Of a DNA stretch of 64,000 nucleotides, positions 1 to 8,357 are shown in pieces (positions within the stretch are counted from its first letter, which is position 1; every line of letters begins with the position of its first letter). Location: contig JAWKRT010000002.1 in assembly GCA_041389495.1 (NCBI GenBank), positions 310,001 through 374,000 on the forward strand, in the 5' to 3' direction. The position numbers and the translations under genes are program-made. A model generated the notes under the pieces. It was not told the DNA's origin, ran no database searches, and saw only the letters and a list, made by a program, of their open reading frames with translations. Source of the DNA: Myxococcota bacterium. GTDB taxonomy: Bacteria > Myxococcota_A > UBA9160 > UBA4427.

Positions 1-42
1 GCCGTCGAGCTCGCCGCGCGCGTGCTCGCGGCTGCGCTCTGA
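1..42 (+). CDS. 3' end of an upstream gene (partial)
   Basis: The first 13 codons read open in frame 1 and end in TGA at 40-42, giving an Ala/Leu-rich C-terminus (AVELAARVLAAAL). This looks like the tail of a gene that starts before the window, 28 nt upstream of the next start on the same strand. Too little is present to name it, and it could be chance. Confidence 0.45.
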   Translation, partial: AVELAARVLAAAL

Positions 43-70
43 CACCCCCGCCGCACCCGAGGAGGCCCGC

Positions 71-625
71 ATGGCCTACGTGATCGACCCGCGCAAGAAC
101 TGGGAGCTTCCCGAGAAGATGCTCGTCGACGAGCGCGACCCGCGCCGTCGCCAGATCCTCGAATGCCTGATCGCGCACTCGAAGGCCGAGTCGAAGCCCG
201 ACTTCGAAGCGTTGATGGCGACCGTCTCGCCGCGCGCGCACTACCACAACTACTCGGACACGGCCGACCCGGTGCACAGCCCGAAGGGCAAGGACGGCGT
301 CGCCGCCTACTATTCGATGATCGTCGGCTCGGGCATGAACCACATCGAGCACGCCATCGAGCGCATGTCCGTCGGCCGCGACGTCATCACTACCGAAGGC
401 CGCATGCGCATGGCCTACCCCGGCGCGGTCCTGAAGCTGCAGGGCATCGACGTCCCCGACGAGAACGCGCTCTACGTCTACGAGACCCGCCTGCTGATCG
501 TCTGGGAGTTCGACGACGACGGCCTCGTGCTGTGCGAGGACAGCTACGACGGCGGCGGCCCGAAGTTCGACGGCATCGCGGGAAGACGCGTGAAGCTCGA
601 GGAGATCTGGCGAGCGGGGGCGTAG
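71..625 (+). CDS. SnoaL/NTF2-fold protein
   Basis: A 184-residue soluble protein of the SnoaL-like/nuclear transport factor 2 cone fold. The pattern is typical: an N-terminal helix followed by an aromatic-rich strand (YHNYSDTADP), a GKDG turn near residue 75, and a run of beta strands ending in WEFDDDGLV and EEIWR. Members are small cyclases, isomerases or hydratases of polyketide, steroid and terpenoid substrates, or orphan partners; the substrate cannot be read here. The start is supported by GAGGAGG at 59-65, five bases before ATG. It is one of four NTF2-fold proteins in the window, which fits a catabolic or secondary-metabolism context. Confidence 0.8.
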   Translation: MAYVIDPRKNWELPEKMLVDERDPRRRQILECLIAHSKAESKPDFEALMATVSPRAHYHNYSDTADPVHSPKGKDGVAAYYSMIVGSGMNHIEHAIERMSVGRDVITTEGRMRMAYPGAVLKLQGIDVPDENALYVYETRLLIVWEFDDDGLVLCEDSYDGGGPKFDGIAGRRVKLEEIWRAGA

Positions 626-646
626 GCCGCGCGCAGGCCCGCCTAC
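622..646. terminator. Inverted repeat holding both stop codons of a convergent pair
   Basis: GTAGGC at 622-627 and GCCTAC at 641-646 are perfect complements. The left arm contains the TAG of the NTF2-fold gene and the right arm the TAG of the convergent SDR. There is no T tract, so intrinsic termination is only possible, not shown. Confidence 0.35.
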
Positions 647-1476
647 TCCTCCTCCAGCCCGTACACCGCCCGCGCTCCCGCGCTGAGCGCCTTCACCGCC
701 GACTTGCGCGGCAACCCGCGCAGCATCTCGAACGACTTGCGATTGGCTTCGCCGGCGACCCAGCTCGGGCCGTGCGGGAGCCGTTCGAGGCCTTCGCGGG
801 CGACGTCGTCCGCGTCCATTCCGGGCAGGGGGTCAGTGCCGATGAGGGCGCCGCTGCGCTCCATGGCGGGCGTGCGCGTGGCGCCGGCGACGAGGCCGAG
901 GACGTCGACGCCGAAGGGCCGGAGCTCGGCCCAGAGGCCTTCGGCGAGGACGAGGTCGAAGGCCTTGCAGGCGGAGTAGGCGGCGGTCAGCGCCGATCCG
1001 ACGGTTCCCGAGACCGACGAGAGCAGCACGATGCCGCCGCGTCGGCGCTCGCGCATGCGGGCGCCGAAGTGGTGCGCGAGGCGGACGGGCCCGATGCAGT
1101 CGAGCGCGACGAGCGACAGCGCGCGCTCGACCGGCGCGTCGTGGAAGCGCGCGACGCCGTGCGTGGCGCCGGCGTTGTAGACGAGCAGGCCGACGTCGAG
1201 GTCGTCCGTCCCGGCCCGGATGCGCGCGAGCGCGTCGTCGGCGGTGAGGTCGAGCGCGAGCGTGCGGACCTCGACGTCGCGGTGTGCGGCGGAGGCCACA
1301 GCGCGCAGCTCGCGCGCCGCGGCGTCGAGCGTCTCGGCGCGGCGGGCGACGAGCGCGACGCTCACCCCGGCCGCGGCGATGCGGTGCGCGAACGCGAGGC
1401 CGATGCCCTCGGACCCGCCTGCGACGAGCGCCCAGGGGCCGTAGCGGGCGGCGAAGGAGACGGGCTCCGCACTCAT
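643..1476 (-). CDS. Short-chain dehydrogenase/reductase
   Basis: A 277-residue classical SDR: NAD(P)-dependent oxidation or reduction of an alcohol or ketone in the cytoplasm. The dinucleotide-binding glycine motif is GGSEGIG at about residues 20-26, the NAG-equivalent is YNAGATHG, the catalytic Ser lies in LLSSVSG, and the active-site pair is YSACK near residue 165. Glu in GGSEGIG gives no clear cofactor preference. It is last in a three-gene run with the YbjQ protein (12 nt away) and an LLM oxidoreductase. No strong Shine-Dalgarno precedes the ATG, so it may depend on read-through translation. The C-terminus (KALSAGARAVYGLEEE) recalls acyl-reductase-type SDRs; the substrate is unknown. Confidence 0.9.
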   Translation of the reverse strand: MSAEPVSFAARYGPWALVAGGSEGIGLAFAHRIAAAGVSVALVARRAETLDAAARELRAVASAAHRDVEVRTLALDLTADDALARIRAGTDDLDVGLLVYNAGATHGVARFHDAPVERALSLVALDCIGPVRLAHHFGARMRERRRGGIVLLSSVSGTVGSALTAAYSACKAFDLVLAEGLWAELRPFGVDVLGLVAGATRTPAMERSGALIGTDPLPGMDADDVAREGLERLPHGPSWVAGEANRKSFEMLRGLPRKSAVKALSAGARAVYGLEEE

Positions 1477-1488
1477 GCGCCGACGCGC

Positions 1489-1809
1489 CTAGCGAAGCGT
1501 GACGGCGGTGCCGCTCACGCTGACCATCATCATCCCGCCCTGGGCGCCGACGGTCTCGTAATCGATGTCGATGCCGACGATGGCGTTGGCGCCGAGCTCG
1601 TGGGCGCACTGCTCGAGCTCGCGCAGCGCGATCTCGCGCGCGCGGCGGAGCTCCTTCTCGTAGGCCGCCGAGCGGCCTCCGACGATGTCGCGGATGCCGG
1701 CGAAGAGATCCTTGAAGATGTTGGCGCCGAGGATCGCCTCGCCGGCGACGACGCCGTGGTACTGGGCGATCGAGCGGCCCTCGATCGTGGGCGTGGTGGA
1801 GAGCAGCAC
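1489..1809 (-). CDS. YbjQ/UPF0145 family protein
   Basis: A complete 106-residue YbjQ-type protein. The family starts [11 protein letters not shown], has a conserved [11 protein letters not shown] segment, a charged helix and the [13 protein letters not shown] strand, then ends [11 protein letters not shown]. It forms a small pentameric or decameric ring in known structures, and its biochemical role is unresolved (often called a heavy-metal-binding domain by annotation only). The start is GTG, with GAGGAGGT about nine bases upstream, matching the family N-terminus exactly. It sits 39 nt downstream of an LLM oxidoreductase and 12 nt upstream of an SDR, so the three are probably co-transcribed. 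Confidence 0.88.
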   Translation of the reverse strand: MLLSTTPTIEGRSIAQYHGVVAGEAILGANIFKDLFAGIRDIVGGRSAAYEKELRRAREIALRELEQCAHELGANAIVGIDIDYETVGAQGGMMMVSVSGTAVTLR

Positions 1810-1848
1810 GGGCTTCGAGACCTCCTCGTCGCGCGCGGCGCGCGACGC

Positions 1849-2970
1849 CTAACGGAACTCCGGGATCACCTTCTCGCCGAGGTTGCGGATCGTCTCGAGC
1901 GCGGCCCACTGCGGGACGGTGCCCATCTGGATCAGGAACATGATCTCGTCGGCGCCGGCGTCGACGAGGCGGCGGACGTAGCCGCGCGCGTCCTCGACGG
2001 TGCCGTAGGCGTGGTTCGGGTTGTAGAGGCCCGTCGACTCGGTGCCGACCGAGATCTTCTCCTCGTGCAGGTAGGCGACGAGCTCCTCGCCGGCGGCCTC
2101 GAGCACCTCGCGGTCGTCCATGTCGGCGATCTCCGCGCGCGGCGGCGGCGCCTGGCCGGTGATGTCGTACCAGTGCCGGATGGCCTCGGTGAAGTAGCGC
2201 TGCCCGCGGTAACCGATGGCGCGCGCCTTCGCGTTGTCGTCGAGCACGATCGCCGGGCACAGCGCCGAGAGGTGCTCGACGGGGAAGGCCGGGATCTGCG
2301 ACCGGGGCGTGCGGCGCGCGACGGCCGCGCGGTAGATCTCGTTCTTCCGGGCGACGTCCTCGGGCCCGCCGAAGCCCATGACGAGCGCGCCGAGCCCCCA
2401 CTCGCCCGCCTGGTTGAGCGTCTCCTCGCGCGTGCACGCGAGGTACATGGGCGGGTGCGGCTCCTGGTAGGGCTTGGGGATCACGGGTCGGGGCGGGATC
2501 CGCATCGTCGGGCTGTCGTGCTCGAACACGTCGCTCGCCCACATCTTCGGGATGATGCGCGCGCTCTCCTCGAGCTGCGCGGCGATCTCGTCCATCTCGG
2601 TCTGGAAGGCGCCCGCTTCCTGCGGCGTTCCGCCCTTGCCGATGCCGAACTCGACGCGGCCCTTCGACAGGATGTCGAGCATGGCGATGCGCTCGGCGAC
2701 CTTCACCGGGTGGTTCATGCGGAAGGGCAGGCACACGACGCCGTGCCCGATGCGGATGCGCTCCGTCTTCCCGGCGACGAAGGCGAGGAAGGTCTCGGGC
2801 GCGCTCATGTGCGCGTACCACTGCAGACAGTGATGCTCGACGGCCCAGACCTTGTCGAAGCCCATCTCCTCGCCGAGCACGGCCTGCTCGACGCACTCGT
2901 GCATCACCTGGAACTCGCCCTTGCGCGAGGCGTCCACCACCTGCGCCTCGAAGATCATCGAGAACTTCAT
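1849..2970 (-). CDS. LLM-class flavin-dependent oxidoreductase
   Basis: A 373-residue luciferase-like monooxygenase-family TIM barrel. Recognisable pieces are the WAVEHHCLQW segment early on, the RIRIGHGVVCLPF strand, GRVEFGIGKGG (the flavin-phosphate-side glycine loop) and a C-terminal LGEKVIPEF helix. Family members use FMNH2 or reduced F420 to monooxygenate or reduce organic substrates; the cofactor cannot be decided from sequence alone. It heads a minus-strand run with YbjQ and SDR genes. A GAGAGGA box lies about 10 nt before ATG. Upstream is a divergent promoter region (3036-3056) shared with the HAD hydrolase gene. It is one of four LLM proteins in this window. Confidence 0.9.
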   Translation of the reverse strand: MKFSMIFEAQVVDASRKGEFQVMHECVEQAVLGEEMGFDKVWAVEHHCLQWYAHMSAPETFLAFVAGKTERIRIGHGVVCLPFRMNHPVKVAERIAMLDILSKGRVEFGIGKGGTPQEAGAFQTEMDEIAAQLEESARIIPKMWASDVFEHDSPTMRIPPRPVIPKPYQEPHPPMYLACTREETLNQAGEWGLGALVMGFGGPEDVARKNEIYRAAVARRTPRSQIPAFPVEHLSALCPAIVLDDNAKARAIGYRGQRYFTEAIRHWYDITGQAPPPRAEIADMDDREVLEAAGEELVAYLHEEKISVGTESTGLYNPNHAYGTVEDARGYVRRLVDAGADEIMFLIQMGTVPQWAALETIRNLGEKVIPEFR

Positions 2971-3035
2971 CGCCCGTCGTCCTCTCGTCGGAGGCGAGCG
3001 CGTCGACGCCGCGCGACGCGCGTCCGGCTCGCGGC

Positions 3036-3056
3036 GGCGATCCTACCAGCTAGGCT
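3036..3056. promoter_or_regulatory. Divergent -10 pair for LLM (-) and HAD hydrolase (+)
   Basis: On the minus strand GGTAGGATCGCC (3047 to 3036) holds an extended -10, TGG-TAGGAT. On the plus strand TAGGCT at 3051-3056 lies 7 nt before the HAD ATG at 3064. The core CCTA-ccagc-TAGG is symmetric. The same 12-mer GGTAGGATCGCC recurs at 49753-49764 upstream of the EthD gene. The plus-strand spacing implies a leaderless mRNA. Confidence 0.5.
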
Positions 3057-3063
3057 CCCGCGC

Positions 3064-3876
3064 ATGGCAAGCGGGGGCGCGTCGAACGGTGCGGGCGCGG
3101 TCGCCGACGTGCTGCGCGACGTCGAGGCGATCTCGTTCGACCTGTTCGACACGCTGGTCGACCAGGACATGGGCCGGCTCCCGTTCGTCGACTGGGAGGG
3201 GCGGCGCGTCCCGTCGACGGCGCTGTCGCTCCACGCGCTCGTCGCCGCCGCGCGCCCCGTTCCCGCCGACGACTTCCTGCGCGTGATGCGCGAGGTCGAC
3301 CGCGACCTGCGCGAGCCGCGCTTCGCGCAGGGCCGCGAGCTCCCGACGCTCGAGCGCTTCCAGGAGGTCGTGGCGCGGCTCGGCATCGCCGACGAGGCGC
3401 TCGCGCACGCGATGACCGACGAGCACATGCGCTGGATCCGCTCGTGCACGACGGCGCCCGCGCACCACGCGCCGCTCCTCGCGCGCCTGGCCGCGCGCCG
3501 CGCGCTCGCGCTCTGCTCGAACTTCTCGCACACGGGGACGGCCGTGCGCGTCGTCGAGGAGATGGGCGTGCGCCCGCACCTGCGCGTCGTCGTCGTCTCC
3601 GAGGCCGTCGACGCGCGCAAGCCGTTCCCGGCGATCTTCGAGGCCGTGCTCGCCGGCCTCGGCGTCGCGCCCGAGCGCGTGCTGCACGTGGGCGACAGCC
3701 TGCGCGCCGACGTCGTGGGCGCGGCGCGGGCCGGCATGCGCACGGCCTGGATCACGCGCCGCGTGAAGGACCGCGCCGCGGCGCTCGCCGCGCACGAGGG
3801 CCCGCCGCCCGACGTCGAGATCGCCGACCTCGCCGAGCTCGAGTCGCTGCTCGCCGACTCGGCCGTCGACGCCTAA
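3064..3876 (+). CDS. HAD-superfamily hydrolase
   Basis: A 270-residue haloacid-dehalogenase-like hydrolase. All four motifs are visible: nucleophile loop FDLFDTLVD at about residues 23-31, motif II CSNFS, the motif III lysine in ARKPFP, and the acidic motif IV HVGDSLRADVVGAA. A C1-type helical cap separates motifs I and II. The reaction is phosphate-ester (or C-halogen) hydrolysis through an aspartyl intermediate; the substrate is unknown. The ATG at 3064 lies 7 nt after a TAGGCT -10 element with no Shine-Dalgarno, suggesting leaderless translation. Its TAA overlaps the TAG of the convergent YceI gene on the shared tetramer CTAA. Confidence 0.9.
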   Translation: MASGGASNGAGAVADVLRDVEAISFDLFDTLVDQDMGRLPFVDWEGRRVPSTALSLHALVAAARPVPADDFLRVMREVDRDLREPRFAQGRELPTLERFQEVVARLGIADEALAHAMTDEHMRWIRSCTTAPAHHAPLLARLAARRALALCSNFSHTGTAVRVVEEMGVRPHLRVVVVSEAVDARKPFPAIFEAVLAGLGVAPERVLHVGDSLRADVVGAARAGMRTAWITRRVKDRAAALAAHEGPPPDVEIADLAELESLLADSAVDA

Positions 3877-4499
3877 CGAGGCTCGAGCGTCGCGCGGAAG
3901 CGGATGGGGATCTCGTTCTCGAGCGACAGCGGGTTGTACCAGCTCTTCGGCTCGCCGATGCCCCACTGCGTGCGGTCGACCGTGAGCTCGCCCTCGACGG
4001 TCAGCGGCGACTCGCCGAGCACCGTGAACGCGCCGTCGACGCTCTTCGTCGTGCCGAGCAGCGTGAGGTCGAAGGTGGCGGCGTAGCGCGGATGGCCGCC
4101 GGCGTCGGCGCCGTTCGGGCGCGCCGAGTGGACGCGCACCGTCGCGGTCGGGAAGCGCTCGACGTCGAAGAAGTCGGCCGTGCGCAGGTGCTCGTCGCGC
4201 TGCTCGATGCCCGTGTCGACGCTCGCGACGTCGACCTCGACGACCACGAAGCTCGCGGGCAGGTCCGCGAGGTCGACGTTCTGCTCGGCGATCGCGAAGC
4301 GGTGGAACGCGCCGTTCGCCGTGAGCACGGCGTTCTGGCCGATGAAGGTGATCTCGCCCGGCGGGTCGGCGGCGACGCTCGGCGAGGCGAGCGCCAGGGC
4401 GAGGGCCGCGAGGCACGCGCCGACGAGGGCGGTGCGCCCGCGCGAAGTGCGAGCGAGCGGGCCGGGAACGGGGTTCGACGTGCGACGGATCGGGCTCAA
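3873..4499 (-). CDS. YceI-family periplasmic protein
   Basis: A 208-residue exported protein. An N-terminal basic stretch is followed by a hydrophobic signal segment (ALVGACLAALALALA) and a likely cleavage near SVAADP, then a YceI lipocalin-like barrel. Family hallmarks are visible in VDVASVDTGIEQRDEHLR, the FFDVERFPTATV strand, LTLLGTTKSV and the final ENEIPIRF. YceI proteins bind polyprenoid or other amphiphilic lipids in the periplasm. It lies 28 nt downstream of an acyl-CoA synthetase on the same strand, so it may be co-transcribed. Its stop overlaps that of the convergent HAD gene by four bases. Confidence 0.88.
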   Translation of the reverse strand: MSPIRRTSNPVPGPLARTSRGRTALVGACLAALALALASPSVAADPPGEITFIGQNAVLTANGAFHRFAIAEQNVDLADLPASFVVVEVDVASVDTGIEQRDEHLRTADFFDVERFPTATVRVHSARPNGADAGGHPRYAATFDLTLLGTTKSVDGAFTVLGESPLTVEGELTVDRTQWGIGEPKSWYNPLSLENEIPIRFRATLEPR

Positions 4500-4527
4500 C
4501 GGTGGGCTCCTCTCGGGGGAGGGGGGA

Positions 4528-5982
4528 CTAGCATCCGCGCGCGATGCGCTCCTCGCGAAGCGCGCTGCGGCGCACCTTGCCGGCGTCGTCGCGCAGCGGG
4601 CGGTCGACGAGCTCGAAGGTGCGCGGGATCTTGTAGCGGACGAGGCGCTCGGCGAGGTGGGCGCGCAGCGCGTCTTCCGGAATGGGCGGGTGGGCCTCGA
4701 CGATCGCGTGCAGGCGCTGACCGAGGTCGTCGTCGGGCAGGCCGATCACCGCGCTCGAGTGCACGTTCGGGTGCGCGTCGAGCGCGGCCTCGACCTCGGC
4801 CGGGTACACGTTCGACCCGCCCGTCACGATCATGTCGTTGCGGCGGTCGGCGAGGAAGAGGTAGCCCTCGTCGTCGAGGTACCCCATGTCGCCGAGCGAC
4901 TCCCAGCCGTCGCGCGTCGCGCGCGCCTCGGCGCCGATGTAGCGATAGGTCGAGCCCTGTCCGCCGGGCGGCAGCATGTAGACCTCGCCGATCGTGCCGG
5001 TCGGAACGTCGCGCCCCTCTTCGTCGAGGATGCGGATGCGTCGCCCGTGCGTCGGCTTGCCGACGGAAGACGGTCGCACGAGCAGTTCGGTTCCCGTGAT
5101 CATCGTGCCGCCGATGCGTTCGGTCGCACCGTAGGCCTCGAAGAAGTGCTCGGGGCCGATCCAGCCGATCCACGCCTGCTTGAGCCAGACGGGGCAGGGC
5201 GCCCCGCTCGTGTAGACGCTGCGCAGCGACGAGAGGTCGTAGCGGTCGCGCACCTCGGGCGGAAGTCGCCAGATGCGCTGCAGCATCGTCGGCACGAGGT
5301 TCACGAACTCGATGCGGTGCTCCTCGATCAGCGCGAGCACGCGCTCGGGGTCGAAGCGCGCCATCAGCACGACGTCGCCGGCGGTGAGGAGCGCGACCAT
5401 CGCGTTGATGAACGGGCCCGCGTGGTAGAGCGGGCCCGGCACGAGCGCGGTGGTTCCCGGCTGCAGGCCGTAGAAGGGCTCGGACGGGTCGATCTCCGCG
5501 GGCACGGCGTCGACGATCACCTTCGGCGTTCCCGTGCTTCCGCCCGACGCGAGCGCCTGCCGGCTCGGCGGCAGGACGTCGGGGAGCGGGCCGTCGTCGA
5601 AGCCGCTCGTGTCGAGGCCGGCGGGCAGGCACGGGAGCGCGCCGTGCGCGCCGGGCTCGACACCGACCACGACCTTCGGGTTCGCGCGCTTGAGGATGGC
5701 GGCGCGCTCGATGGCCGGCAGCCGCGACGACACGGGCTGCGGTACGGCGCCGAGCTTCCACGCGCCGAACGCGGCCTCGAAGAACCCGATGCCGTTCGGC
5801 AGCGCGATGGTCACGAAGTCGCCGCGCTCGACGCCGTGCGCGGCGAGGCAGCGCGCCATGCGGCGCGCCGCGCGTTCGAGCTCGTCGCGCGTCGTCGTGC
5901 GGCCCTCGAACACGATCGCGCGCGCGCCCGGGTCGCGCTCGGCGTGCAGCGTCAGGGCGCGACCGTAGGAGTACGTGGGCAT
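4528..5982 (-). CDS. Acyl-CoA synthetase (AMP-binding, ANL superfamily)
   Basis: A 484-residue ATP-dependent carboxylic acid:CoA ligase. Core motifs are the P-loop-like SGGSTGTPK (residues 146-154), YGATERIG, SLGDMGYLD, the hinge DRRNDMIVTGG, NVYPAEVE, and the C-terminal catalytic lysine in GKVRR. It adenylates a carboxylate and forms the acyl-CoA, entering CoA-dependent catabolism. At 484 residues it is short, as in FadD3/CaiC-like and bile-acid ligase groups. The ATG at 5982 lies 14 nt after the stop of the DUF3604 gene, so the two are an operon, with YceI downstream. The substrate is not identifiable. Confidence 0.9.
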   Translation of the reverse strand: MPTYSYGRALTLHAERDPGARAIVFEGRTTTRDELERAARRMARCLAAHGVERGDFVTIALPNGIGFFEAAFGAWKLGAVPQPVSSRLPAIERAAILKRANPKVVVGVEPGAHGALPCLPAGLDTSGFDDGPLPDVLPPSRQALASGGSTGTPKVIVDAVPAEIDPSEPFYGLQPGTTALVPGPLYHAGPFINAMVALLTAGDVVLMARFDPERVLALIEEHRIEFVNLVPTMLQRIWRLPPEVRDRYDLSSLRSVYTSGAPCPVWLKQAWIGWIGPEHFFEAYGATERIGGTMITGTELLVRPSSVGKPTHGRRIRILDEEGRDVPTGTIGEVYMLPPGGQGSTYRYIGAEARATRDGWESLGDMGYLDDEGYLFLADRRNDMIVTGGSNVYPAEVEAALDAHPNVHSSAVIGLPDDDLGQRLHAIVEAHPPIPEDALRAHLAERLVRYKIPRTFELVDRPLRDDAGKVRRSALREERIARGC

Positions 5983-5996
5983 GCGCGTCTTCCCGG

Positions 5997-8261
5997 CTAG
6001 AGGACCTCGTCGGGAGCGTCCGACGTCGGCCACGGGGGCGGCGCAGCATAGTCGACGTAGATGGGCGAGGACCACGCGCGCTGCTCGCTCGGCGCGAGGC
6101 AGTCGTCGGCGGGATCCATGCCGCACGCGTGCACGCCGGTGCAGCGGCCGGCCTCGTCGACGTCGCAGCGCAGACCGCCCGCGTCGACGACCGGGCTCGG
6201 CGCCTCGATCGCGCGCACGTAGTAGAGCGCGTCGCGGGCGGCGCTCGCGAACTCGGGGTCGCCGAAGCGCACGCGGCAGCCGGCCGCGTCGCCGTCGCAC
6301 GGCAGCACGCGCCACGGATCCTCGACGAGCGCGGTCGGGTCCTCGCCGGGGCGCTGCTGCGGGCGGATGCGCACGACCTCGATGCGCGTGATGGGCCGGC
6401 GCACGTCGGTCGGGTTGTAACACTCGTTCGCGCACAGGCGCAGCGCGCGGTCGGCGCCGAGGTCGGCGAGCACGTGCTCGGGGCAGCCGGGGGCCTGCTC
6501 GAACGAGCCGACCGCGCGCACCTCGAAGCGCGGCGCGCGGCCCATCGCGACGTGCCCGCCCATCGGCACGCGCGCGCCCGCGTCCGGCGCGTTCACGAGG
6601 TCGAACCAGAGCAGGATGCGCGGGCCGCTCGTCGCGTACGTCTCGCGCCGCATCATCGCGTCGAAGACGTCGCCGCGTTCGCGCGAGCGCGCGTGCACGG
6701 CGGCGAGCCCCCCCGTCACGAAGAACGAGCCCGAGCGCTCGCCCTCGAGCCAGCTCACGGGGTTCGCGGTGGCGAGGTCGACCGGGCGCGCCTCGGGCGG
6801 GCGCTCCGTCGACGGGCGCGCGAGCCGCTTCGTCGACGCCTGCATCGCGGCGTCCGTCATGCGCAGCCGCGCGACCTCCTTGTAGCCCGTGCCCGCGCGC
6901 GCGGTGTGCGTGTCGCTCGAGCCGATGAAGCCGAAGCGGAAGCGGTCGAGTCCGCCGTGCGCGTCGCCGCCCTCGAAGTCGCGCAGCGCGAGCATGTACT
7001 GCACGGAGCCGCGCGGTCGATAGTTGAACGCGGGCTGGAAGCAGTCGCGACACTGGCCGGCGTCGAGCCACTCGTCCGGGCGGGCGCCGGGAACCGCGAG
7101 GTGGCCGGCCGCGCTGCCGGCCTCGGCGTAGTAGCGGCGCGCGTCGGCGGCGCGCTCGTCGCACACGGCGTCGGTCTCGCCCGCCTCGATGCAGCGCGCG
7201 CGCACGAGCTCGCCCGCGCGCTGGCAGCCGGGGAGGTAGTCGCGCGTCGCTTCGGGGCACGACGCGCGACCGTCGGCGTCGAGGTCGACCTCCTTCCACC
7301 GACGCAGCTCCTCCGAGTTGCCGTGCCCGGAGTACACCTCGACGAGGCGCTGGCGCGACGGGTCGCGGAAGTGCGCGGCGACCTGCTTGTCCCAGCTCGC
7401 GCCCTGCGGCGTGTACATGCCCCACGTCGTGCCATGCGGGACGACGAGCGACGGCACGTTCCAGTCGTCGAGCTTCGCGAACAGCTCGGCCGGGTCGGCG
7501 GCGGACTCGCGGCAGTCGAGCGGGAGCTCGCGCTCGGGCACGTCGCTCGGGCACGCGGGCGTCGCGGCCACCTCGCGGTTGAACGCGATCAGGTCGTTGT
7601 ACTCCCAGCCCGCGACGAACGGGAAGAGGCCGACCTGCAGCGGCCCGGGCCGCGCGCGCTCGAAGAAGTTCGCGGGCGAGCTCGCCGAGATCGGGCGCGC
7701 GGGGATCGACGCGTCGTCGAGGTCGCGCAGCACGACGTTGCGGTGGCCGAAGTGGTTCTCGCGCGACGTCCCCATCTGCGTCCACTCCCAGCCGAGGAAC
7801 GGAACGAGGTCGGGGGCGTCGCCGGCGCGCGCGACGGCGTCGCACTGGCGGATCGCGTCGATCGTCTCGCGCCACTTGCGCGGCGTCGAGGCCTCCGCGT
7901 GATCGTTGATCGAGAAGAAGTCGAGCGCCGAGCAGAAGCGCGCGAAGTCGCAGGCGTCGGACACGGTGCTCGCGCCCTCGCCGACCATGCCCGGCAGCCC
8001 GAGCAGGAACGCGTCGTTCGAGAAGCCCGTGTGGACGTGGAGGTCACCGAAGACGATCTGGCCGTCGTCGTCTCGCGCGCCGACGCCGCGCGCGCTCGCC
8101 TGCTGCGCTTCGATGCGCGCGGTGACGACGGCGGCGGGCCGCGCGGCCGCCGTGGGCGAGCCCGCGTGCACGAGCCGTCCGAAGCGCCCGGTTCCGACGA
8201 GGTAGAGGAACGCGACCGCCAGGACGACGACGGCGATCGCGACGCGCGCGACGATTCGCAT
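5997..8261 (-). CDS. DUF3604 family exported protein
   Basis: A 754-residue protein that starts with a membrane anchor or signal (IVARVAIAVVVLAVAFLYL) and then the DUF3604 signature GDLHVHTGFSND (residues 72-83), a PHP-like metal-site motif. Further family blocks are INDHAE, FLGWEWTQMG, VVPHGTTWGMYTP, VYSGHGNSEE, GFIGSSDTHTARAG and TYATSGPRI. Several Cys pairs near the C-terminus (CRVRFG, CDVDEAGRC, CGMDPADDC) could form disulfides. DUF3604 proteins are probably metallohydrolases of the envelope without settled function. CAGGAGC precedes the ATG. It forms a two-gene unit with the acyl-CoA synthetase. Confidence 0.88.
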   Translation of the reverse strand: MRIVARVAIAVVVLAVAFLYLVGTGRFGRLVHAGSPTAAARPAAVVTARIEAQQASARGVGARDDDGQIVFGDLHVHTGFSNDAFLLGLPGMVGEGASTVSDACDFARFCSALDFFSINDHAEASTPRKWRETIDAIRQCDAVARAGDAPDLVPFLGWEWTQMGTSRENHFGHRNVVLRDLDDASIPARPISASSPANFFERARPGPLQVGLFPFVAGWEYNDLIAFNREVAATPACPSDVPERELPLDCRESAADPAELFAKLDDWNVPSLVVPHGTTWGMYTPQGASWDKQVAAHFRDPSRQRLVEVYSGHGNSEELRRWKEVDLDADGRASCPEATRDYLPGCQRAGELVRARCIEAGETDAVCDERAADARRYYAEAGSAAGHLAVPGARPDEWLDAGQCRDCFQPAFNYRPRGSVQYMLALRDFEGGDAHGGLDRFRFGFIGSSDTHTARAGTGYKEVARLRMTDAAMQASTKRLARPSTERPPEARPVDLATANPVSWLEGERSGSFFVTGGLAAVHARSRERGDVFDAMMRRETYATSGPRILLWFDLVNAPDAGARVPMGGHVAMGRAPRFEVRAVGSFEQAPGCPEHVLADLGADRALRLCANECYNPTDVRRPITRIEVVRIRPQQRPGEDPTALVEDPWRVLPCDGDAAGCRVRFGDPEFASAARDALYYVRAIEAPSPVVDAGGLRCDVDEAGRCTGVHACGMDPADDCLAPSEQRAWSSPIYVDYAAPPPWPTSDAPDEVL

Positions 8262-8357
8262 GGCTTGCTCCTGGAGCGACGAGCGACGAACGGCCGGGCC
8301 GCGAGGCGGCGCGCGCGCCCGGTGCCACCGCGCGGCGGCTCCGCTCTGCGCGCGCGA

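Noticed and set aside
163..3063. A 1237-codon open frame on the plus strand ending with the HAD gene
   Set aside because: It runs antisense to three well-supported genes and has Arg/Ala/Asp-rich low-complexity sequence. Only the last 270 codons (from 3064) are real; long antisense frames are expected at this GC content.
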